35,618 nt of DNA, taken from Desulfobacterales bacterium HSG2 (GTDB lineage: Bacteria > Desulfobacterota > Desulfobacteria > Desulfobacterales > 4be13). A model generated the notes under the pieces. It ran no database searches and was not told the origin of the DNA. It saw only the letters and a list, made by a program, of their open reading frames with translations. The DNA lies in the NCBI GenBank assembly GCA_030378035.1, contig JAUCGI010000044.1:1-35618 (forward strand). Direction: 5' to 3'. Of the stretch, positions 1 to 7,400 are shown piece after piece. How positions within the stretch are numbered: the first letter of the stretch is position 1; every line of letters begins with the position of its first letter. The position numbers were made by a program, and so were the translations under genes.

Positions 1-64
1 AGATTCCCTGCGCGCTCAGTTCGGCAAATCCGAACCATAGTTTTGAAAACTCTGAAGTATTCAT
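1..64 (-). CDS. possible 5' end of a leftward gene, cut by window edge
   Basis: Reading the minus strand from an ATG at 64, the frame stays open to the window edge for 21 codons and begins MNTSEFSKLWFGFAEL. An AGGA lies about 10 bases upstream of that ATG. This is all that supports it, and so short an open frame can occur by chance. No family can be assigned. From 65 to 346 I see no convincing gene. Confidence 0.3.
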   Translation of the reverse strand, partial: MNTSEFSKLWFGFAELSAQGI

Positions 65-346
65 AATTTCCAATTCCTATACTACATTCGGATATGGATG
101 TAAATGAATTTCAAAAGACCGGGCATGAGGCTTTGGAAATCTCGGAGGTTTTTTAATTTTCCCTTTTCCCTTGCATTTCCTTTCAAAATCTGACATTATT
201 GTCTTTCGGTTTAGCGCCGGGGATAGTTCTGCCAATCTTCTTTTGGAAAAATCACTTTCAAAAAGGGATTTGGGGCGGTGTGGTTGAAAACAATCAGGCG
301 GATGAATATCCGGGCATGTGAAATCAGCAAGTTGCAGAGGAGTATT

Positions 347-823
347 ATGAGCCTTGAGGAAAAGTTGAAAAAAGCTTCACTGAACAGGAAGAAAAAAGAT
401 TCCGAAATCGACTGGGACAAGCGGAGATTGTTATGGACAGAACAGGTCGGCATATTATACGGCAATGTTGAAAAATGGCTGAAAAGGTACATTGAAAAGA
501 ATTACATATCAGTGCATTTTTACGAGATCGCCTTACACGAGGAACATATCGGCAAATACAGTATGGATGTCCTTGAACTTGATCTGGGTGAACCTTCGGT
601 CGTGTTCCGGCCTGTGGGCACAAACATGATAGGGGCCTGCGGAAGGGTGGACTGGTATGTGAGCGGCCATCTTGATGATAAAAGAATGCTGATCCTCAGA
701 GAGAATGACGAAAGCCAGGGCTTCCAATGGGAATTGTGGAAAAAGCGGCACAGGAGACCGTTCAACAGAGACACTTTGGAAGAAACGCTGGAAGAGTGGT
801 TGGCATGTTATGACTCTCTTTAG
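347..823 (+). CDS. hypothetical protein, 158 aa
   Basis: I do not recognise the family. The open frame begins at a GTG at 278, but the ATG at 347 is a better start because AGAGGAG (336-342) sits four bases upstream. The protein begins with a Lys/Arg/Glu-rich, probably helical segment (about residues 1-30). A mixed alpha/beta body follows with a run of strand-like segments (VLELDLGEPSVVF, RVDWYVSGH, RMLILRE), then FQWELWKKRHRRPFN and an acidic helical tail. There is no signal peptide or membrane segment, so it is probably cytosolic. It is followed directly by an inverted-repeat element and then a HEPN gene, so it sits at the edge of a defence-like island. Function is unknown. Confidence 0.65.
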   Translation: MSLEEKLKKASLNRKKKDSEIDWDKRRLLWTEQVGILYGNVEKWLKRYIEKNYISVHFYEIALHEEHIGKYSMDVLELDLGEPSVVFRPVGTNMIGACGRVDWYVSGHLDDKRMLILRENDESQGFQWELWKKRHRRPFNRDTLEETLEEWLACYDSL

Positions 824-835
824 TATTCTTTAAAA

Positions 836-990
836 ACATGACTTTCGGCCATTTTGAATTAATTTGATTTTACTTTGGACAGTCATTTTTTGGCCCCCGA
901 ATTTTTAGTATGTCAGATCAAACAATTTCTGTTATTTCAATGGTTGTCTTAAATTAAATCAAATTTTTTCAAAATGGCCGAAAGCCATGT
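836..990. repeat. 155-bp inverted-repeat element (MITE-like)
   Basis: The 44 bases from 836 (core ACATGACTTTCGGCCATTTT) and the reverse complement of the 44 bases ending at 990 (ACATGGCTTTCGGCCATTTT) match with only a handful of differences. They enclose about 67 bases with no coding potential. TAAAA runs at both edges could be a short target duplication, but A-rich ends make this ambiguous. The element separates the unknown gene from the HEPN gene. It could be a non-autonomous transposon (no transposase is present) or a strong intergenic hairpin. Confidence 0.7.
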
Positions 991-1007
991 AAAACTGGCG
1001 GATCACC

Positions 1008-1553
1008 ATGTCTGAAAACAACAGGTTTGAAGAGGAACTCCGAACATACACCTGCCTTAAAAAAATTTGTGAGAACGCCCGGGAAAGATCACTGAATCCG
1101 GCAGACAAATACGCTCAGAAGGTTCTGATTCCCTTATCTGAGAAAAAGGCGGGTGAGAGAAGAAAGGAAGTCGCCAGATATTTTGATACATTGCATTCTA
1201 AGACGGATGCGTTGTTTTTTCTGGATATGGTTGCCCGTTTTGAACAGATTGTTTTTGACAAGATTGATAACGCGTCCGGTCAGATCAGACGTATCGTAAA
1301 AGAGCTGTATGCAAAACCCGATCCGTTCAGTAAGATTGCAGCCTCTTTTGTCAAGAATCAGGATGATATCCATAGTCTGAGAAATGTGCATAACCTGTTG
1401 GAAAATCATATTCCGAAATATCTTTCAGAACAATTGGCGGCAATTATCGAACATCGGAATTTTATCGCTCACGGAGGAAGGATTGGCAGGCCGTCACCCC
1501 ACAGTGTGGAGGAGATTGCCCTTATTCTCGACGAAATTTTGGATCACATCTGA
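1008..1553 (+). CDS. HEPN-like putative RNase or HEPN-domain protein
   Basis: This 181-residue, almost entirely helical protein ends with the pattern EHRNFIAHG, giving R150-N-F-I-A-H155. That fits the R-x4-6-H motif that forms the active site of HEPN ribonucleases, and the Arg and His sit near the start of the last helices as in that superfamily. Known HEPN proteins include toxins of toxin-antitoxin pairs, RloC/PrrC-type anticodon nucleases and RiboL-PSP-like RNases. Here the gene sits 70 bases before a damaged RloA-type ATPase, which suggests a defence role. The ribosome site is weak (GGCGGATCACC before ATG). The assignment rests on the motif and helical content. It could also be a catalytically inactive HEPN protein, and no dedicated antitoxin gene is obvious. 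Confidence 0.6.
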   Translation: MSENNRFEEELRTYTCLKKICENARERSLNPADKYAQKVLIPLSEKKAGERRKEVARYFDTLHSKTDALFFLDMVARFEQIVFDKIDNASGQIRRIVKELYAKPDPFSKIAASFVKNQDDIHSLRNVHNLLENHIPKYLSEQLAAIIEHRNFIAHGGRIGRPSPHSVEEIALILDEILDHI

Positions 1554-1625
1554 TTTGCCGCAGACAGAGTGGGAGACCATTACAGCAACTTGCAAATTCC
1601 ATAGTTTCATAAACTCCCCATAAGA

Positions 1626-2321
1626 TTGCGGGATTTATTGGATAATGGTGAGAACAAAGCCGATCTGAAAAGAATCACCAAATTACTGCGGATAGCCGAT
1701 CTGTCTATCCGGGATATCAGTGTGATGAAAGCGGCTGTCCGTGATTTGCCGGAAAAACTCGGACTGAGGGCGCAAGGTGTTTCGGAAAAAGACGAACTGA
1801 CAGAAATTCTCACCATATCAACACAGCATGTCAAATATGACAGGGAAAAGAAGAAAAAAATCGCCGCGGAGAACTTCAGCCTGGAAAAAAACGAATCAGA
1901 GGGAACAAAGAAATTTTTCTTTTTCACAGGATCTTTGTTGGACACACTGGATAACGGAAAAATTCTTTTTGTGGATGAACTCGACGCCAGATTTCATCCC
2001 TTTATGACACGCCTCATCATCCAATTGTTCAACTCGGTTCATACAAATCCCTGTCATTCCCAACTGATTTTTGCAACGCATGACATCAAGCTGCTTGACA
2101 GGCGCATATTCAGAAGGGATCAGATATGGTTTGCCGAAAAAGATGATTACGAAGCCACCGATCTGTTTTCTCTTGCAGAGTATAAGGAATCAGAAGACGA
2201 GGATGTATCTTTTGAAAACAGCTATATGTCGGGTGAATACGGCGCGGTTCCGTTTATCGGAGATACCGAGTTTCTGTTAGGAGATGATGATGAGATGCGT
2301 GGAACAGAAGAGGAAATGTAA
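1626..2321 (+). pseudogene. RloA-type AAA ATPase, C-terminal half only
   Basis: The 231-codon frame matches the second half of AAA15/RloA-type ABC-ATPases. It has a signature-region remnant (SEGTKK, about 92-97), Walker B KILFVDELDA (D117, E118) and a switch histidine in LIFATHD (H152). The family's typical RRDQIWF and DLFSLAEYK stretches follow. The N-terminal half with the Walker A P-loop is absent. The frame opens only at 1605 after an in-frame TAG, and the first usable codon is a TTG at 1626 without a ribosome site. Just 50 bases separate it from the HEPN stop, too little to hold the missing part. I infer a deletion that removed the 5' half, so ATP binding is not expected. In intact systems RloA pairs with RloB, whose gene follows directly. 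Confidence 0.7.
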
Positions 2322-2365
2322 GCAAAAGGAAGCTTAACACGAAAAATATAAGAAAATTCCTGATA

Positions 2366-2911
2366 GTGTGCGAAGGGGCCAAAACAGAACCTAATTATTT
2401 CAAAAGCTTTCCCATTGATCATAAAAAATTCAAAGTCATAATAGTTGGTGAAGGTCGGAATACTGACAGTCTGGTCGAAGAAACGATAAAACTGAAAGAA
2501 AAGGCCAAAAGAGAAAATAAGCCGTATAATCAGGTTTGGTGCGTTTTTGACAGAGACTCATTCCCGGTCCGGAATTTTAACAGAGCGATCCAGCTTGCAA
2601 GGAGCAATAAGATAAGGGTTGCCTACTCCAATGAGGCTTTTGAGATATGGTATTTGTTACATTTTGAATATTTTATCACCGCAATGTCGAGAACTCAGTA
2701 TCGAAAAAAATTGGAACCGTTACTGGGCCATAAATATATGAAGAACAGCAAAACAATGTACTCGGAGTTATTAAACAGACAGCAAAGCGCTATTAGAAAT
2801 TCAAAAAAGCTGCTTTCAGAATACAAGCCTGTCAATCCTGTTGAAAACAATCCTTCGACGACTGTGTTTAAGTTGGTGGAAGAATTAAACAAAAGAATAA
2901 GGACTGTTTAA
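2366..2911 (+). CDS. RloB-like protein, start damaged
   Basis: The motifs fit the RloB family, a small Toprim-like protein encoded beside RloA ATPases in restriction and phage-defence loci. They are FLIVCEGAKTEPNYFKSF at the start, VWCVFDRDSF (acidic DxD) near residue 65, and SNEAFEIWYLLHFEYF near residue 95. The homologous reading frame begins upstream of the first conventional start: from 2294 it reads DAWNRRGNVSKRKLNTKNIRKF in frame with the GTG at 2366, with no ATG, GTG or TTG between. Starting at 2366 would cut into the first core strand. A one-base loss just after the ATG at 2295 would explain this, because that ATG opens in the ATPase's frame instead. I therefore consider expression of a full RloB doubtful, in line with the truncated partner upstream. 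Confidence 0.7.
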   Translation: MCEGAKTEPNYFKSFPIDHKKFKVIIVGEGRNTDSLVEETIKLKEKAKRENKPYNQVWCVFDRDSFPVRNFNRAIQLARSNKIRVAYSNEAFEIWYLLHFEYFITAMSRTQYRKKLEPLLGHKYMKNSKTMYSELLNRQQSAIRNSKKLLSEYKPVNPVENNPSTTVFKLVEELNKRIRTV

Positions 2912-3000
2912 TATGAGAAAAGCACTACTGGACCCTTTGACAGCGAGACTTTGGAAGATATGGCTGTTTTTCAGAAAGCTATGATTGTTAGGGAGCGAAT

Positions 3001-4410
3001 ATGAGTGAAAAGCAAAGCATACAAACATTGCCTGAAGTAATAACGAAGAGAAATAAAAGTGTCAATCTGTCAGTAATTCTTGAATACGACACTCTTGATG
3101 CTCTTGATGAGAAAAATGAAACCGCAGAAGATGATCGAACCGTCTGGCTCTGTCCTGAAACTCAGTTTGTAAGAATTGCCCAACCTTACAATATAGGAAC
3201 TCCGGCTACCAAATGGTTTTACGGAAGGCAGGATATCCTTGAAAGCATGGCGGATAATTTGCATACCGGCACAGAACATGATATTTCCACAATAGTTTAC
3301 GGGATGAAACGAGCAGGAAAAACTTCCCTAATAAGAAGATTTATTAAGGACACCATAAAACAGAGAGGTTATAATAAGACACATCTTCCGGTTTACACCG
3401 ATTTGCTGAAGGATTACAGAACTAAAAAAATCGAAAACAACGGAGATTTTCTCTTTCTTCTCTTAGATATCATAGCTCAGGCTCTAAACGAACATGGACA
3501 AAAATCAGATTTTTCCCGTGAAATATTATCGTTCAGGGAAGAATTCAGTCAAAACCCCTTTGAAACCTTTTCGATGTTATTAGAAGAAGTTATTGAAGCA
3601 ATAAAACCGAGAAAATTGCTGCTTGTTCTTGATGAATTTTCCACTCTGCATGACTGTTTCAGCAGGAATATTCTGACCGAGGAGATGTTTGGCTTTTTAA
3701 GCAACACCATACAAAGCACATATCAACTCTCATTTATTTTTACCGGGACCTATGTTCTTTTGGAAATGATGCGGGAACATGCCTTTGATCTTGCCAAGAT
3801 ATGTAATCCTCTCATGGTAAGTTTCCTGGATGATATTTCTGCCCGGAAGCTCGTTGTCGAGCCTGTTAAGCGTGATGATACTAACCCTCGTCGAGGCTGG
3901 TTGGAATACAATGATCAGGTTGTTGACAGGATTGTTGCAGTAACCAACTGCCACCCATACCTGATTCAGTATTTGTGTATGCAGTTGGTGGATAAAATGA
4001 ATCTTCAAAAACACAATACTGCCAACCTGAATAATATAAACGAAGTTGTTGATGAAGTAGTGTCAAAGCCATCCCATAGCATGCCCATGCTGGCCCTGTG
4101 GAATGAATTCGACGAACCTGAACACCAAGTATTGGCAGCAATCGCAGCAAAAATCAACCTTGCACGAAACAGAGAAAGCCTCTGTGAAAATGACGGCGGA
4201 ACATCTGTTGCTGAAATTGCAAGTATTTTTAAGGAATTTGGGCGTAATAAACGTCTTGAAGAAGTTGTTATAATATGTTCAAAATTAGTTGATGCTGAAA
4301 TTTTAGAGAGGTCTACATCAGAAGAAACAGAGTTCTACAGAATTACAATTCCATTATATCAAATGTGGCTTAAACGCAACAAATCTTTAACTGCTGTTTT
4401 TAGCAAGTGA
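3001..4410 (+). CDS. Cdc6/STAND-like ATPase with C-terminal winged helix
   Basis: A 469-aa P-loop ATPase. After a poorly conserved 75-residue lead there is FYGRQDILESM, the usual entry of AAA_16/archaeal-type ATPases. Walker A GMKRAGKTSL (101-110), Walker B RKLLLVLDEFSTL (D211, E212) and sensor-like LSFIFTGTY (about 243-251) follow. The last 110 residues resemble a winged-helix region (SVAEIASIFKEFG, LVDAEILERSTSEETEFYRI), with typical ending LYQMWLKRNKS. A good ribosome site (AGGGAG, five bases from ATG) fixes the start. Only 49 bases separate it from the giant kinase gene, so the two are probably co-transcribed. ATPases of this kind often act as signalling switches or defence sensors. The effector here is not apparent unless it is the kinase protein. 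Confidence 0.75.
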   Translation: MSEKQSIQTLPEVITKRNKSVNLSVILEYDTLDALDEKNETAEDDRTVWLCPETQFVRIAQPYNIGTPATKWFYGRQDILESMADNLHTGTEHDISTIVYGMKRAGKTSLIRRFIKDTIKQRGYNKTHLPVYTDLLKDYRTKKIENNGDFLFLLLDIIAQALNEHGQKSDFSREILSFREEFSQNPFETFSMLLEEVIEAIKPRKLLLVLDEFSTLHDCFSRNILTEEMFGFLSNTIQSTYQLSFIFTGTYVLLEMMREHAFDLAKICNPLMVSFLDDISARKLVVEPVKRDDTNPRRGWLEYNDQVVDRIVAVTNCHPYLIQYLCMQLVDKMNLQKHNTANLNNINEVVDEVVSKPSHSMPMLALWNEFDEPEHQVLAAIAAKINLARNRESLCENDGGTSVAEIASIFKEFGRNKRLEEVVIICSKLVDAEILERSTSEETEFYRITIPLYQMWLKRNKSLTAVFSK

Positions 4411-4459
4411 ATAGTTTTGGAAACTTCGGAAATCTTCAACAACACAAGAAGAAAAAACA

Positions 4460-7400
4460 ATGACACTATCAGAAAAAAGCGTTATCGGCGAGGTGCTGTA
4501 CGAGAGCGCGAACTCGGTTATTTACCACAGCGATGCGGGCGACTATGAGACGCCTGTGATTGTCAAGATCCTGCGGAGTGAGTATCCCACTCCCCGGCAG
4601 ATTGTCCGGTTCGGCAATGAATATGAATTCACCAGGGATCTGGATATTGAAGGTATCCGCAGGGCACACAGGTTGCTGAAGATCGGCACCAGGCATGCCA
4701 TGGTCCTGGAATATGTTGACGGGAAGCCTGTGAGAGAGGTATTTGCGGGAGATCAGCGGGACCTGGGAAATATCCTGAAAGCGGGAACGGGAATCGCAGG
4801 GACTCTGGCGGAGATTCACCAATATCGTATCATTCACAAGGACATCAACGGCAGCAACATCCTGGTGAATCCCAAGCAGGACGATGTCCGGATCATCGAC
4901 TTCGGTATTTCGTCCCGGATTGACCTCAGAACCGAGCACATGGGGAACCCCGAGACCCTGGAAGGGACCCTGGCCTATATCTCCCCGGAGCAGACCGGCA
5001 GGATGAACCGGGTGGTTGATTACCGCACGGACCTGTATTCCCTGGGCGTGACCCTGTACGAACTGCTCACGGGAAAACTTCCGTTTGAAGGAAAAGACGC
5101 CATGGAGATAGTACACGGCCACATTGCCAAAGTCCCCAGGCCTGTGTGCGAGGTCAGTCCCGAGATTCCGCCTGTTGTGTCGGATATCGTCGCGAAGCTG
5201 ATGGAGAAGAGTGCCGAAGACCGGTACCAGTCGGGTTACGGGCTGAAGGCCGATCTGGAGAGGTGCCTGAAACAGTTGGAACAGACCGGCAGGATAGAAG
5301 ATTTCGCGCTCGCCGAGAAAGACTTTTCCGGCAGGTTTCAGATTCCGCAGAAACTCTACGGCAGGGAAGATGAAATTGCCGGATTGATGCAGGCGTTTGA
5401 ACGGATCAGCGAAGGCGGGAGCGAACTGCTGCTGGTTCCCGGATATTCCGGCGTGGGCAAAACCGCCCTGGTCAGTGAAGTCCATAAGCCGATCACCGCA
5501 AAACAGGGTGTTTTCATTTCCGGGAAATTCGACCAGTTTCAGCGCACCATCCCGTACTTTGCCTTTGTCCAGGCCTTCAGAGATTTCTGCCGCCTGGTCC
5601 TGACCGAACCCGAAGAGACATTGGAACAATGGAAAACAGACATCCTGGATGCCGCAGGGCCTCTCGGAAAAGTCCTGACCGATGTCATTCCCGACCTGGA
5701 ACTGATTATCGGCAAACAGCCGGATGTGCCCGAACTGGGGCCGGCCGAAGCTCAGAACCGTTTTAATTTTGTGTTCCGAAATTTCGTTAAAACAATTGCC
5801 GGCAAAGACCGTCCCCTGGCAATTTTCCTGGACGATCTGCAATGGGCCGACGCTGCCTCGCTGAATCTGGCGAAGATGCTGATGACGGATACGGATATCC
5901 GGCATTTTCTGTTTATCGGGGCGTACCGGGACAATGAGGTCGATCCTTCGCATCCGCTCATGCAGACCGCCGAAGAAATCCGCAGCGAAAATGCGGTTGT
6001 CAGCACCGTCACAGTTCGGAACCTTGCCAATGAAAACGTCAGCCATCTGATTTCCGACGCCCTGCTGTGCGAACGCTCCGCTGTTCAGCCTCTGGCCGAT
6101 CTTGTGTATGAGAAGACACAGGGAAACGCCTTTTTCACCATCGAGTTTCTGAAATCCCTGTACGAAGAGGAACTGCTGGTCTTTGATTTCGGGGACCTGA
6201 AATGGAACTGGGATGTGGTGAAAATCCGTGAAAAGGAGATTACCGGCAATGTTGTGGAGCTGATGGCCGACAAAATAAGGGAACTGCGTTCCGAAACACA
6301 GGAAACACTGAAACTTGCCTCCTGCATCGGCAACACGTTTGATCTGCGGACCCTGGCGGTCATCTGCCGGTCTCATCAGAATGCGGCCCTGGCAAATCTC
6401 TGGCAGGCAGTGGAAGAAGGGCTGGTTCATCCCCTGGATGAAAACTACAAACTGATCCGTCTGACGGATACAGAGAGCATTCCGGAAAAGACGGCCGCCC
6501 TCGGTTTCAGCCACGACATGGTTCGGGAAGCGGCGTATTCACTAAAAGAGATTCAGAAGCGGCATGAAACGGAAGCCCGGTTCAAATTTCAGCACGACAG
6601 AATCCAACAGGCAGCGTATTCATTAATTGAGGAAGCGGACAAACAGGCAGTGCATCTGCGAATCGGGCGTCTGATGCTGGCGGACACCGCGGAGGAAGAC
6701 CTGGAAGGACAGATATTCGACATTGCGGGCCAGTTGAACAAAGCCCTGGAACGGATCACCGATGAGACTGAACGGCTCAGACTTGCCGAACTGAATCTGA
6801 GGGCCGGCAAAAAGGCAAGGGCCTCAGCCGCTTATGAACCTGCGGTCCGGCATCTGAGAGCCGGCACGAAACTCCTGCCGGAAAAGAGTTGGGACAGTCA
6901 GTACGATCTTTGTTTCAACTTGTATAAGCTCTCTGTGGAATGCGAATACCTGTCGGGAAATCTGAAGGAAGCCGAACAGCTCTTTGATATGACCCTGAAC
7001 AATGTTTCAGACCCTTGTGACAGGGGAGAGGTTATCAGCGTGAGATGTGCGATGCTGTTACATATGGGACATATTGCCGAAGGGTATGATGCCGGTATCC
7101 AGGCGTTGAAAGGACTCGGAATTGAAATCCCCTCTCCCGACAATCAGGAAGCCGTTGACCGGGCATTTGACGCGGAATACCGGAAGTTCATCGCGTATGC
7201 CCGAAACACTAACATTTCAGACTGGGCTGATTTGCCTGACATGACTGACAGACAGTCGCTGATCGCTATGGAAATACTGGCACAGATGATCGCTATCACT
7301 TATTTTCTTTTCCCAGGCTCACTTGGGATGGTTGTTATTACAATGACCAATCTGAGTTATGAAAAGGGAGTGTCACCTCGGAGCGCATCCGGATTATCAT

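Noticed and set aside
2912..3000. Small frames between RloB and the ATPase (a 23-residue ORF from 2913, and a frame reading TGPFDSETLEDMAVFQKAM)
   Set aside because: The first has no ribosome site and no similarity I recognise. The second looks like real coding sequence but has no start codon, so it can only be a possible remnant.
4469..6514. 681-codon open frame on the minus strand
   Set aside because: It lies entirely antisense to the kinase-ATPase part of the 1778-aa gene, whose plus-strand frame has intact catalytic motifs. The antisense product shows no recognisable domain and reflects codon bias.
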